A DNA stretch of 63,430 nt from an uncultured Prochlorococcus sp. (GTDB taxonomy: Bacteria > Cyanobacteriota > Cyanobacteriia > PCC-6307 > Cyanobiaceae), in NCBI GenBank assembly GCA_902634795.1, contig CACPLK010000003.1:1-63430 (forward strand), written 5' to 3'. Positions 22,029 through 31,179 of this stretch are shown piece by piece. Every line of letters starts with the position of its first letter. The stretch's first letter is position 1. Both the position numbers and the translations under genes were made by a program. The notes beneath the pieces are model-generated. The model made no database searches, was not told the DNA's origin, and saw only the letters and a list, made by a program, of their open reading frames with translations.

Positions 22029-23096
22029 GTGAGTCAAAGCAAAACTGCACTTATCACAGGCATAACAGGTCAAGATGGGAGCTATCTAGCAGAACTTTTA
22101 CTGAAAAAAAAGTATCAAGTTCACGGAATCATTCGACGTTCGAGCCAAGAGAATACACAGCTACTAAATGAAATAATAAATACTCAGGAAAGCAATCTCA
22201 GTCTTCATTATGGTGACTTAACTGATAGCACTAATATTTTAAGGATTATTCAAGAGATACAGCCTGATGAAATCTATAATTTAGGCGCCCAAAGTCATGT
22301 GAAAGTTAGTTTTGAAGTTCCAGAATACACGGCTCAAACTGATGCCTTAGGAGCGCTGAGGATTCTCGAAGCGGTAAGAATACTTGGATTAGATAAAAAA
22401 ACAAGAGTTTATCAAGCAAGTACCTCTGAATTATATGGTTTAGTACAAGAAATCCCTCAAACAGAAAAGACAGGGTTTTATCCAAGGAGTCCTTATGCTA
22501 TAGCTAAATTATTTGCATATTGGACAACAGTTAACTATCGAGAGTCATATGGAATATTTGCTTGTAATGGCATTCTTTTTAATCATGAATCACCCAGAAG
22601 AGGAGAAGCTTTTGTTACCAGAAAAATTACTAAGGGGCTCGCAAGAATTGACCAAGGTCTTCAAGATTCTCTTTACATGGGAAATATTGATTCACTAAGA
22701 GACTGGGGTCATGCAAAAGATTATGTAGAAATGCAATGGCAAATGCTTCAACAAAAAGAACCTGATGATTATGTTATTGCAACTGGCAAGCAATCATCAG
22801 TAAGAGAATTTATAGAACTTTCGGCAAAAAAACTTAATTGGGGGGGGATTTCATGGGAGGGATCGGGAGTAGATGAAGTTGGAAAAAGAATTGATTCAGG
22901 AGAGACGGTTATAAAAATTGATCAAAAGTTTTTTAGACCATCAGAAGTTGAAACACTATTGGGAGATGCAACAAAAGCATTTAAAAAACTCCAATGGAAG
23001 CCAAAAATAACTTTAGAGGATTTAGTATCAGAAATGATTGAGCACGATTTAAATAGAGCAAAAAAAGAAAAATCGTTCAATCAAATATCTACATAA
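22029..23096 (+). CDS. gmd: GDP-mannose 4,6-dehydratase
   Basis: The 355-residue SDR uses a GTG start. Diagnostic Gmd motifs are all present: [17 protein letters not shown] near the N-terminus, [21 protein letters not shown], YxxxK (Y-A-I-A-K), [17 protein letters not shown] and [11 protein letters not shown]. It produces GDP-4-keto-6-deoxymannose, precursor of GDP-fucose, GDP-rhamnose or GDP-perosamine. No GDP-fucose synthase (fcl) or clear RMD follows in this window. It marks the left end of the accessory island and is divergent from secA. Confidence 0.95.
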   Translation: MSQSKTALITGITGQDGSYLAELLLKKKYQVHGIIRRSSQENTQLLNEIINTQESNLSLHYGDLTDSTNILRIIQEIQPDEIYNLGAQSHVKVSFEVPEYTAQTDALGALRILEAVRILGLDKKTRVYQASTSELYGLVQEIPQTEKTGFYPRSPYAIAKLFAYWTTVNYRESYGIFACNGILFNHESPRRGEAFVTRKITKGLARIDQGLQDSLYMGNIDSLRDWGHAKDYVEMQWQMLQQKEPDDYVIATGKQSSVREFIELSAKKLNWGGISWEGSGVDEVGKRIDSGETVIKIDQKFFRPSEVETLLGDATKAFKKLQWKPKITLEDLVSEMIEHDLNRAKKEKSFNQIST

Positions 23097-23129
23097 GCAT
23101 AAATTATTTATTTGATTTAATCTAAATCG

Positions 23130-24311
23130 ATGGCATTTGATTTTAATTTATTATTATTAGATACAAGCATTTCAGAACATGCAGAGAAAGTAAGCCAAAA
23201 CAATATAGATGAAGAAATAACCTATTATATTGATAATAATATTGGCTGGAACTATCTAGATAGATATTATAATTCAACTGGAAGATGGATAACATTAGAT
23301 GATGATATAAGAACCTTTAGCATTGGACATAGCAATCACATTAAAGATGAAATTCGTAAATTATTCATACAAATTGATGAATTGATTGATTTAGATTTTA
23401 AAGAAATGTCTCATAACAATGGTTCAGAGATTGATATCTACTGTATTAATTACTCATCAAATATGGAGGAAGATGCAGTCGGCCAAGCAATCCCACAAGA
23501 TTCAAATAGTGGTGCATGGTGGGAGTTATTATGGAAAAAAACTGATTCCAATAAAACTCTAAATAATTTAGATAAGAATACTATTATTCATGAAATTGGA
23601 CATGTACTAGGACTTTCTCACCCGAATAATGATCCCTTTAATCAAAAATGGAATACTCAAGACACGGTAATGTCATACAACAAAGGAGATGAGGAATGGA
23701 ATCCATGGTTCTCAGAAGGTGATATTAAAGCTCTGATTAGTTTATGGAAAAGAGAAGATGACTTAGGATATATAAACTTCAATGGAAAAAGTTCAGATTA
23801 TAAATTTTACAAAAATGAAGATACTTACTCTATCAAAAGTGAAATTGGTCTTGAAGATATTAGTAAAATAGAAACTATTAATTTCTCTGATAAAAGCTTA
23901 TCTTTAACGTACGATATCAAAGAGGTTTTCAATCAAATAATTGGAATTGATGATATTACTGGAAAAATATATAGACTTTATAATGCAGCATTTGCAAGAT
24001 TTCCTGATAATGGTGGATTAAAATATTGGATAAATAATCATCAATCAAATATAGATACTTATCGACAAATAAGCCATGCATTCATACAATCAAAAGAGTT
24101 TATAAGTTTGTATGGAGAAAACAGTTCAAACGAAAATTATATCAATAAATTATATTTAAATATTTTAAATAGAACTCCAGACAATGATGGAAAAAATTAT
24201 TGGATGGGACAACTAAACCTAAACCTAGAGTCTAGAAGTGAGATTCTTATGGGATTTTCAGAGTCTCAAGAGAATAAAAGTATTTTTTCAGAGGAGACAG
24301 GGATCACATAA
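23130..24311 (+). CDS. Metzincin-type zinc metalloprotease with C-terminal DUF4214 region
   Basis: The protein has 393 residues and no Sec signal peptide. The zinc site HEIGHVLGLSHP (HExxHxxGxxH) lies near residues 153-163 and is followed by a Met-turn VMSYN near residue 180, as in matrixins and serralysins. Residues about 283-390 form a canonical DUF4214 region: YNAAFARFPDNGGLKYWI and LYLNILNRTPDNDGKNYWM. Lack of a signal peptide plus the adjacent type I secretion operon suggests export by that machine, though no RTX repeats are visible. A role in processing or shedding surface-layer protein is inference. Confidence 0.85.
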   Translation: MAFDFNLLLLDTSISEHAEKVSQNNIDEEITYYIDNNIGWNYLDRYYNSTGRWITLDDDIRTFSIGHSNHIKDEIRKLFIQIDELIDLDFKEMSHNNGSEIDIYCINYSSNMEEDAVGQAIPQDSNSGAWWELLWKKTDSNKTLNNLDKNTIIHEIGHVLGLSHPNNDPFNQKWNTQDTVMSYNKGDEEWNPWFSEGDIKALISLWKREDDLGYINFNGKSSDYKFYKNEDTYSIKSEIGLEDISKIETINFSDKSLSLTYDIKEVFNQIIGIDDITGKIYRLYNAAFARFPDNGGLKYWINNHQSNIDTYRQISHAFIQSKEFISLYGENSSNENYINKLYLNILNRTPDNDGKNYWMGQLNLNLESRSEILMGFSESQENKSIFSEETGIT

Positions 24312-24351
24312 TAATATGTATTATGTGCAAAAACTAAATTTACACATAATA
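24305..24351. promoter_or_regulatory. Three copies of a 9-mer (one inverted pair plus a direct copy) ahead of the secretion operon
   Basis: CACATAATA at 24305-24313 pairs with TATTATGTG at 24319-24327 (perfect 9-bp inverted repeat, 5-nt spacer), and CACATAATA recurs at 24343-24351. The first copy overlaps the protease stop codon. A -10-like GATAAAAT at 24381-24388 and the first gene of the operon at 24418 follow. This may be a regulator-binding site or a weak transcript-end hairpin. Confidence 0.45.
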
Positions 24352-24380
24352 AAAACCGTGAAAAAAAGCTAGGTCTCTGT

Positions 24381-24388
24381 GATAAAAT
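24381..24388 (+). promoter_or_regulatory. Candidate -10 element of the type I secretion operon
   Basis: GATAAAAT, preceded by TGT, lies 30 bases before the ATG of the 64-residue protein. It resembles a cyanobacterial -10 box. No good -35 and no Shine-Dalgarno are seen. The assignment is based on position and composition only. Confidence 0.35.
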
Positions 24389-24417
24389 GAAAATCCACTT
24401 GTAAAACACAAAGTAAA

Positions 24418-24612
24418 ATGGCAAAAGTTACTATTGACAATAACGAATATGAGTTAGATTCTCTTTCACAAAAAGCGAAAGATAATATTGCTACTTTGCA
24501 ATTTGTTCAGGCTGAGTTAAATAGACTGCAAGCCCAAATAGCAGTTTTCAAAACTGCTGAAGTATCTTATGTCGCTGTTGTCAAACAAGAAATAGAAAAT
24601 AGTGATAACTAA
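24418..24612 (+). CDS. Small helical protein, DUF6447-like
   Basis: The 64-residue protein opens with KVTIDNNEYELDSLSQKAKDN and then a long amphipathic helix (NIATLQFVQAELNRLQAQIAVFKTAEV). I recognise this as the type of short conserved protein (DUF6447 family, from memory) found in marine picocyanobacteria. It starts an operon with a PPIase, a T1SS ABC transporter and an HlyD-type adaptor, with 2 bp to the next gene. Possible roles are a small substrate, a chaperone or a regulator of the secretion system; the sequence does not decide. Confidence 0.72.
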   Translation: MAKVTIDNNEYELDSLSQKAKDNIATLQFVQAELNRLQAQIAVFKTAEVSYVAVVKQEIENSDN

Positions 24613-24614
24613 AA

Positions 24615-25337
24615 ATGGAGCTTCCAAGTTTTTTATCAAAAGAAACAAATTATGAATTACATGATTTAGGTTTTCTCCAAGAGATAATAAAAGGTATTGT
24701 AGTAAGGAACATAATTAAAGATATTCATATAGAAAAAGCTAAAATTGATGAGAATATTAATAATTTTTGTAAATCAAATAAAATTGAAATTGATAAATAT
24801 GATGAGTGGCTAATAAAAAACTCTTATTCTAAAAAATCTATGGAAATAAAATTAACAGCAAGTGAACGAATTCAAATATATTCAAAAGATAATTTCAATG
24901 CAAAAGTAAAAGCAAGGTTTCTAGATAAAAAAAACTACTTAGACAAAGTAGTATATAGTTTAATAAGAGTAAAAGATTATTACAAAGCGAAAGAACTACA
25001 TATGAGAATTTCCGAAGGGGAAGCAGATTTTGGTGATATTGCTTCTGAGTTTTCTGAAGGACCCGAAAGCCTTACCAGAGGGATTGTAGGACCTGTAGAA
25101 CTAGGATCTTCACATCCATTATTATTGCAAAAATTAAAATCTTTAGGAAAACATGAGCTATATTCAGATATTATAGAAATTAATAATTGGCATTTAATAT
25201 TGAGATTAGAAAATCATATACCTAGCAAGCTAGATGAAAATATGGAATCTTTTATGCAAAAAGAATTATTTGAAGAATATATAACTTCAGAGTCAAAGAC
25301 TATATTAAATAATCTTTTTGAAAAGGGATTAATATAA
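24615..25337 (+). CDS. Parvulin-type (PpiC/SurA-like) peptidyl-prolyl isomerase without signal peptide
   Basis: The protein has 240 residues. A helical N-terminal part (1-110) is followed by a parvulin-like domain (about 115-200) with AKELHMRISEGEADFGDIA and FSEGPESLTRGIVGPVELG, the typical rotamase pattern, and then a helical tail. The absence of an export signal implies a cytoplasmic location. Placed directly in front of the T1SS ABC gene (abutting coordinates), it may hold the unfolded substrate before translocation, which is inference. Several cyanobacterial T1SS/C39 loci, as I recall, carry similar genes. Confidence 0.82.
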   Translation: MELPSFLSKETNYELHDLGFLQEIIKGIVVRNIIKDIHIEKAKIDENINNFCKSNKIEIDKYDEWLIKNSYSKKSMEIKLTASERIQIYSKDNFNAKVKARFLDKKNYLDKVVYSLIRVKDYYKAKELHMRISEGEADFGDIASEFSEGPESLTRGIVGPVELGSSHPLLLQKLKSLGKHELYSDIIEINNWHLILRLENHIPSKLDENMESFMQKELFEEYITSESKTILNNLFEKGLI

Positions 25338-28271
25338 ATGAATTCTATAAAGGAAATATTAATACAAGTAGAAGGATTTAATAACCTAAGTGATGATATA
25401 TATGAAAAAATTTCTTCTTCATGCAAAATCTTATCTTATAAAATTGGCTATCAAATTTTATTATCTGAAGTCATTCCAGATAATATCTTAATTATTTTAG
25501 AAGGTGAAGCCAGATTAATAGGCACAAATAAGGGAATTAAGACAACTATTCTTAAATTAAAATCTGGTCAAATAATTGGACTTGCATCAATCCTAAGGGC
25601 TAAAGGATGTGAAAATATTTCTGCCTCTGAAGATACTAAAGTTTTATCAATACCTGTAAAAACTTTTCTTGATATATACCAAAGCGATGAATCTTTTCAA
25701 AGTTGGTGTAATAATTATGTAAGTCCAGCTGAAATACTTTCATTAACCGAAGAACTCATTAAGCAATCACCTAGATCAGATATTAATATTAGAGCCGCCT
25801 TTCAAATAATTTTTAAAAATTGTAACCTAATTCTTGATAAGATAATCTCTGATAATTCAAAAGAAAGTCAGTATATATATTTTTTAAGTAGTGGAGGAGT
25901 AAATAATAAAGAATCTTGGGATACTCTAAATGAGGATGAAAAACTTGAAACAAGAAGTTTTTCTCCTGCTCGTATATTCAAATTACCTTTGAATATTTAT
26001 AATGAGTTTTATAATATGTCTGAAAGAAATAATAATAAAGAAATTAACAAGGAATATGATAAAAAAATAGAAGATGCGCCAGTATCACCATCCGCTATTT
26101 CTATTGATATTGGGCAATACGATCCAAAACAAAGTTTTAAATTAATTACTGCTAAAGGTCCAATTCAAGAGTCTCTAGCTTGTTTACAAATGTTAGCCAG
26201 CTTCATGGACATTCCTTTTAGGAAAGACTCCATTGAAAAGATTTTGAGAGATGAAATTCGAAGAGGGAAGCAACCATCAATATATCTTATAGGTTCAATT
26301 TGTAGATTACTTGGACTTCAGGCTAACGGAGGCATTATTGATTCAGAATTCGGCACACGCTTACAAGTACCTTCAGTGATTGGATGGAAAGGTAGTTTTG
26401 CGATAGTTAAAGAAAGTTCGTCAAAGGGAATAATAATTGCATCACCGGTTTCAGGCATTATTGAAATTAAAGCAGAAGAAATAATTAATGAATTCCCAGA
26501 AGGGATTCAACTTCTGTTAATAGAAAAAAGTATATCTACTCCAAACAATAAATTTGGAATTAATTGGTTTTGGCCATCACTTAAAAAATATAAAAATGTT
26601 TTATTCCAAGTATTAATTGCTTCTTTTGTTGTTCAACTTTTCGGATTAGCCAACCCTCTACTAATACAAGTAATTATAGATAAAGTAATTTCTCAAAGAA
26701 GTCTTGATACACTGCAAATACTTGGAATAGCCTTAGTTGTTGTAACAATATTAGGCGGAGTAATTGGCAGTTTGAGATCATTTTTATTCACGGAAACAAC
26801 AAATAGAATAGATATGAGATTAGCCTCAGAAGTAATTGATCATCTTCTAAGATTGCCACTTGGTTATTTTGATAATCGTCCAGTTGGTGAGCTTGGGAGC
26901 AGAGTAGCTGAATTAGAAAAAATCAGAAATTTTCTCACTGGCCAAGCTTTAACTACCATTTTAGATGCAGCTTTTTCTGTGATTTATATCGTTGTCATGT
27001 TGATTTATAGCTGGCTACTTACTCTTATTTCATTAGCCGTTATCCCCATTCAAATTGGATTAACTCTTCTTGGTGCCCCACTTTTTAGAAGACAAATCAG
27101 AGAAGTCGCAAAAGAGAATGCTAAAACCCAAAGCCATCTTGTTGAGGTTCTTACTGGTGTCCAAACTGTAAAAGCACAAAATGTAGAAACTGTGAGCAGA
27201 TGGAAGTGGCAAGATCTTTACACACAATACATATCTAGGACTTTTGAAAAAACTATCACTGGCGTTGGGCTAAGCGAAACTAGTAAAGTTCTTCAACAAC
27301 TTTCTCAATTAATGGTCCTATGGGCAGGTGCTTCTTTAGTTCTTGCAGGAGAACTATCTTTAGGTCAATTAATTGCATTTAGAATAATCTCAAGCTATGT
27401 CACTCAACCACTTTTAAGGCTTAGTACTATTTGGCAAAATATACAAGAATTAAAAGTCTCATTCGAGAGACTGGCAGACATAATTGACACCCCTCAAGAA
27501 TCCAATGAAGCTGATAAAGCAAATATCCCTATTCCTAAAGTTTCAGGAAAAGTAAAATTTGATAATGTATCATTTGCCTTTAATCCCAGCAGTCCATATG
27601 TTTTAGAAAATATAAATTTAGAGATAGAAGAAGGAACGTTTGTTGGAATTGTAGGTCAAAGTGGAAGCGGTAAAAGTACTTTAATGAAGCTTCTACCTAG
27701 ACTTTACATACCTAATCGAGGAAGAATAATCGTTGATAATTACGACATCAACAAAGTAGAGTTATATTCATTAAGACGACAGATAGGAATAGTCCCTCAA
27801 GACCCACTTTTATTCTCTGGGACAGTTAGCGAAAATATTGCTCTTTCTAATCCGGAGGCATCAAGTGACGAAATTGTTGAGGCTTCAAAAAACGCAAATG
27901 CTCATGACTTTGTTATGGATTTACCAAATGGATATAGTAGTGATGTTGGAGAGAGAGGATCAGGGCTTTCTGGAGGTCAGCGCCAACGTATCGCAATTGC
28001 TAGAACACTTTTATCAAAACCAAATTTATTAGTTTTAGACGAGGCTACAAGTGCATTGGACTATGACACTGAGAATAGGGTTTGTTCTAATCTTCGTAGT
28101 TCATGCAAAGGGATAACCGTTTTCTTCATTACTCACAGATTAAGTACGATAAAGAACTCAGACATTATTATTATGATGCATCAGGGATCAATAGCAGAGA
28201 AAGGAACCCATGAAGAATTGATGAAGTTAAAAGGAAGATATTTTGCTCTATACCAACAACAAGAATCTTAA
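25338..28271 (+). CDS. Type I secretion ABC transporter: cNMP-binding domain + inactive C39-like domain + TMD + NBD
   Basis: The protein has 977 residues. A cyclic-nucleotide-binding-like domain covers about residues 15-130 (ILIILEGEARLIG, LKSGQIIGLASILR). A C39-peptidase-like domain covers about 275-395. Where active peptidases have the catalytic D-C-G and G-H-F/Y, this one reads IQESLACLQML and GWKGSFAIV, so Cys and His are missing, as in HlyB. Six transmembrane helices (about 410-690) precede an NBD with Walker A VGQSGSGKST near 773, signature LSGGQRQRIAIA and Walker B LLVLDEATSALD. It should export an uncleaved RTX-type substrate, plausibly the giant protein at 31678. The stop overlaps the next start (TAATG). 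Confidence 0.93.
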   Translation: MNSIKEILIQVEGFNNLSDDIYEKISSSCKILSYKIGYQILLSEVIPDNILIILEGEARLIGTNKGIKTTILKLKSGQIIGLASILRAKGCENISASEDTKVLSIPVKTFLDIYQSDESFQSWCNNYVSPAEILSLTEELIKQSPRSDINIRAAFQIIFKNCNLILDKIISDNSKESQYIYFLSSGGVNNKESWDTLNEDEKLETRSFSPARIFKLPLNIYNEFYNMSERNNNKEINKEYDKKIEDAPVSPSAISIDIGQYDPKQSFKLITAKGPIQESLACLQMLASFMDIPFRKDSIEKILRDEIRRGKQPSIYLIGSICRLLGLQANGGIIDSEFGTRLQVPSVIGWKGSFAIVKESSSKGIIIASPVSGIIEIKAEEIINEFPEGIQLLLIEKSISTPNNKFGINWFWPSLKKYKNVLFQVLIASFVVQLFGLANPLLIQVIIDKVISQRSLDTLQILGIALVVVTILGGVIGSLRSFLFTETTNRIDMRLASEVIDHLLRLPLGYFDNRPVGELGSRVAELEKIRNFLTGQALTTILDAAFSVIYIVVMLIYSWLLTLISLAVIPIQIGLTLLGAPLFRRQIREVAKENAKTQSHLVEVLTGVQTVKAQNVETVSRWKWQDLYTQYISRTFEKTITGVGLSETSKVLQQLSQLMVLWAGASLVLAGELSLGQLIAFRIISSYVTQPLLRLSTIWQNIQELKVSFERLADIIDTPQESNEADKANIPIPKVSGKVKFDNVSFAFNPSSPYVLENINLEIEEGTFVGIVGQSGSGKSTLMKLLPRLYIPNRGRIIVDNYDINKVELYSLRRQIGIVPQDPLLFSGTVSENIALSNPEASSDEIVEASKNANAHDFVMDLPNGYSSDVGERGSGLSGGQRQRIAIARTLLSKPNLLVLDEATSALDYDTENRVCSNLRSSCKGITVFFITHRLSTIKNSDIIIMMHQGSIAEKGTHEELMKLKGRYFALYQQQES

Positions 28272-29359
28272 TGAAAAATAATTTACTGCAAAAAACTAAA
28301 AATCTTTTTAATGAAAATGTTAAAAGTTATTTTGTCACCAATAATTTATTAGAAAAAGCTCAAGATCTGTATAATAAAAATATTAAAAATCACTTTGTCT
28401 TCAATAATAATTTATTTCAAAAAACTCAAGATCTTGTTGAAAAAAATATCAAAAATAATTCCCAGGATGTCTTATTAAAACAATCTCCTTTTTGGGCTAG
28501 ATCAATCACTTGGACATTAATAGGAGGGACATTTTTTGGAATTGCCTGGTTGAGTTTTGCTAAAACTGAAGAAATAATTATTGCACAAGGAAAATTAGAA
28601 CCAATTAAAAAAGTAATTGATGTTCAAATGCCAATTGAAGGAATAATTACAAAAGTACTTATTAAAGAAGGAGAGCAAGTTAAAAAAGGTCAAAAACTGA
28701 TTCAATTAGATACTGAAACTTCAAAAAGCAAATTAATAAGTCTCGAAAAAAGTCTAGAAATTAACAGTCTTATTCTTGACAAACTCAAAGTATTAAAAGA
28801 AGAGGGGGCTGTTTCGGAACTGCAATATTTACAACAACAGCTTAAATTAACTGAATTGAAAAGCGCAATTACTGCAGAAAAAGTAATTTTAAAATACCAA
28901 AATATTATCTCCCCTTCAGATGGGATAGTTTTTGATTTAAAACCAAGTGGCCCAGGTTTTGTAGCAAGGACAAGTCAACCAATTTTAAAAATAGTACCCT
29001 TAGATAATTTAAAAGCAAAAGTTGAAATAGATAACAGATCAATTGGTTTTGTTAGTGTCAATAAAAAAGTTGATATCAGTATTGACTCATTTCCATCAAA
29101 TGATTTTGGTGTTATTCAAGGAAAAATTAGTAGTATTGGATCTGATGCACTACCTCCGAACCCATCACTGGGTTTAGGTTATAGATTTCCTGCAAATATA
29201 GAAATGAGCTCTCAATTCATTAAACTGACAGATGGAAGTCAACTCCCATTACAGCCAGGGATGAGTCTTACAGCTAATATTAAATTGAGAAAGGTAAGTT
29301 ATCTACAACTTCTTTTAAATACTTTTCAAGACAAGGCAGATTCACTAAGAGCACTTTAA
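28271..29359 (+). CDS. Type I secretion membrane fusion protein (HlyD-like), short form
   Basis: The protein has 362 residues. A cytoplasmic N-terminus of about 75 residues contains three copies of a roughly 22-residue Asn/Lys-rich unit. It is followed by one transmembrane helix (about 78-96, TLIGGTFFGIAWLSFA). The periplasmic part has a split lipoyl domain (MPIEGIITKVLIKEGEQVKKG and ISPSDGIVFDLKPSGPGFV) enclosing a very short helical hairpin, then a beta-barrel. Classical HlyD proteins are near 480 residues with a long coiled coil, so the periplasmic reach is reduced here. The outer membrane TolC partner is not in the window. Confidence 0.9.
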   Translation: MKNNLLQKTKNLFNENVKSYFVTNNLLEKAQDLYNKNIKNHFVFNNNLFQKTQDLVEKNIKNNSQDVLLKQSPFWARSITWTLIGGTFFGIAWLSFAKTEEIIIAQGKLEPIKKVIDVQMPIEGIITKVLIKEGEQVKKGQKLIQLDTETSKSKLISLEKSLEINSLILDKLKVLKEEGAVSELQYLQQQLKLTELKSAITAEKVILKYQNIISPSDGIVFDLKPSGPGFVARTSQPILKIVPLDNLKAKVEIDNRSIGFVSVNKKVDISIDSFPSNDFGVIQGKISSIGSDALPPNPSLGLGYRFPANIEMSSQFIKLTDGSQLPLQPGMSLTANIKLRKVSYLQLLLNTFQDKADSLRAL

Positions 29360-29409
29360 TTACTCAAAAGGATATTCATAGAATAGAATCATTCAAATTA
29401 AAATTTATA

Positions 29410-30093
29410 ATGGATAAACAAAAGAAATTTTCTCTAGAAAATATAGATATTCAATATAAAGAATGGTTTAGACCAGGAATGGGTACAGAAAATGTAGGAC
29501 CTTTTCTGCAATCTCTTATTGGATTAACTAGACCACAAAGAATTCTTGAAATCGGGGTAGGTTACACTACACCATTTTTAATAGAAGGAATAAATAAAAA
29601 TAATAAATTCTGGGTAGAAGAAATAAATGCAAATAAAAAATATGTAGAAGAAACTATTTATAAATATGATCCGAAAATGGTAATCATTGATGATAATTCG
29701 TTAGGTCAATCAGTTGGAGAAAAGATAAAGAATAAATTAGAAAGTTGTTCTTTCCTAGAGATAGTTGAAGATAAATTTCAAGGCAAATCTAAATATCTAT
29801 TAGAGAAATACGGAAAATTTGATTTTGTTTGGTTTGATTGTGGAGGTAGAACCGAATACACTGAGTTCTTAGAAGAATATTGGGACATATGCTCAGAATA
29901 TGTAATTTTTCACTACACTTACCATGATGGAAAACCTAATGATTTACTGCTAGCAATATTAAAAAATATAGGACCACCTTGCTTTAGACTAGATATAGTT
30001 GAACCACATAAATCAAGGCAAGGAAGTATTACTGTTTTAAGAAAAGCAATAGTTCCAACCCTGAAAAATTGTCACCCTAATATAGAAGATTAG
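29410..30093 (+). CDS. Putative class I SAM-dependent methyltransferase
   Basis: The 227-residue protein contains the SAM-binding motif ILEIGVGYTTPFLIEG near residues 45-60 and a later acidic strand FDFVWFDCGGRTEYTEF, the layout of O-methyltransferase-like Rossmann proteins. No signal peptide or extra domain is seen. It lies 50 bp after the HlyD gene and shares its strand, so may belong to the same unit. The substrate is unknown; a sugar or small molecule is likelier than RNA. It converges with the oxygenase gene with a 4-bp overlap. Confidence 0.68.
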   Translation: MDKQKKFSLENIDIQYKEWFRPGMGTENVGPFLQSLIGLTRPQRILEIGVGYTTPFLIEGINKNNKFWVEEINANKKYVEETIYKYDPKMVIIDDNSLGQSVGEKIKNKLESCSFLEIVEDKFQGKSKYLLEKYGKFDFVWFDCGGRTEYTEFLEEYWDICSEYVIFHYTYHDGKPNDLLLAILKNIGPPCFRLDIVEPHKSRQGSITVLRKAIVPTLKNCHPNIED

Positions 30094-30767
30094 CGGTTTA
30101 CTGAAAAAGAATAAGCATAACCGTCAGTGCATACCTTAGGCATCACATTAAAACTAAGTGATATTCTATTATCAGCCTGATTATTGTCCCATCCATGTAA
30201 AATATGACTCTTCCAGAGTAAAACTGAGGATTCCTCAATAGAAATTCTCAATTGCTGCTGATTATATGGCGTAGAAACGGATTGATCAATTGGCAATTCT
30301 AAAAAAGGATGTCTAGCTGTGCCTTGCAAAAGCCGATCGTTAAAAATAGACAACGGAGCATGTACATCAGGTACAAAGTTAATGTAATAAGTACCAGAAA
30401 TAAGAGAATTGGAATGTACATGCATCGCCTGACTGGAATTAGCTGAACCACAGTTTAACCATGCATCAGTAATAATTACCTCGTCACAAGTGAAACCAAT
30501 CGATCGAATATATTTCAGAGTAAATTCACATAAAGTTGTTTCTAAGTTTTTAAGTTCAGGGAAATTCTTAAAAATATTTTGGTTCTTTTGATTACAAAAA
30601 TGACTCAATGTCGAACATCCAATGTTTTGAGATTTATATTCATCATTAGGTTTATTGATTATTTTCAGTGCAATTCCTTTGTAATGACAGTGTTCTTCAG
30701 GTGGAATAACAAATAGTCCCAAAGCCTCAGGGAGAATTGGGAAAATTTTTAAATCTTGATTACTCAC
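30090..30767 (-). CDS. 2OG-Fe(II) oxygenase, TIGR02466-like
   Basis: The protein has 225 residues. The metal/2OG core is visible as QAMHVHSNSLISGTYYINFVP (first iron ligands and the SGxYY motif), and the distal His/Arg lie in HILHGWDNNQADNRISLSFN. It matches the double-stranded beta-helix family of putative oxygenases found in marine picocyanobacteria and their phages. Such enzymes hydroxylate small molecules or residues; the target is not predictable. A decayed gene of a related superfamily follows at 31180-31590. Confidence 0.8.
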   Translation of the reverse strand: MSNQDLKIFPILPEALGLFVIPPEEHCHYKGIALKIINKPNDEYKSQNIGCSTLSHFCNQKNQNIFKNFPELKNLETTLCEFTLKYIRSIGFTCDEVIITDAWLNCGSANSSQAMHVHSNSLISGTYYINFVPDVHAPLSIFNDRLLQGTARHPFLELPIDQSVSTPYNQQQLRISIEESSVLLWKSHILHGWDNNQADNRISLSFNVMPKVCTDGYAYSFSVNR

Positions 30768-31179
30768 CTAAACCTATGAATAAGACATATCAAATATAGC
30801 GTGCACTATGAAGATTAATTTAATAAAGTAAATCATAAAGTCTATTCTATGTATATAAGCTAAAGAAAATTAAGGATTAAAAGAAATGAAGATGTTTTTA
30901 CTATTAGAACGGGAATATCACATGAACTTAAAAATGTAAATTATAATAATTCATATATTAGAAATAAAATTAATTGATAAAATTTAATTGACTACAAGAT
31001 TCATATAAATGGATAAACACATAATGCATGTTGGAAATGTACTACTAATAGTATTTGTGAAACTAGAATAATAATTTTTGTTCAACAAAATTAAAAAGAA
31101 AAAGGAGCAGGAAACAAATAATGCTTAAAAAGAGGTATACGTTTTTATGAATTTTACAGGTAAACCCGGCTAAACAAAT
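30768..31179. other. AT-rich intergenic stretch with no recognisable gene
   Basis: The stretch is about 410 bp of very AT-rich sequence upstream of the oxygenase gene and of the pseudogene. All frames are broken by stops; the longest tiny frames are under 20 codons. It must contain the promoter of the minus-strand oxygenase and may hold unrecognisable N-terminal remnants of the pseudogene. Confidence 0.6.

Noticed and set aside
25338-29359. Possible lanthipeptide/bacteriocin (C39 leader peptidase) export locus
   Set aside because: The C39-like domain lacks the catalytic Cys and His, there is no LanM-type enzyme and no double-glycine precursor peptide; an RTX-type substrate fits better.
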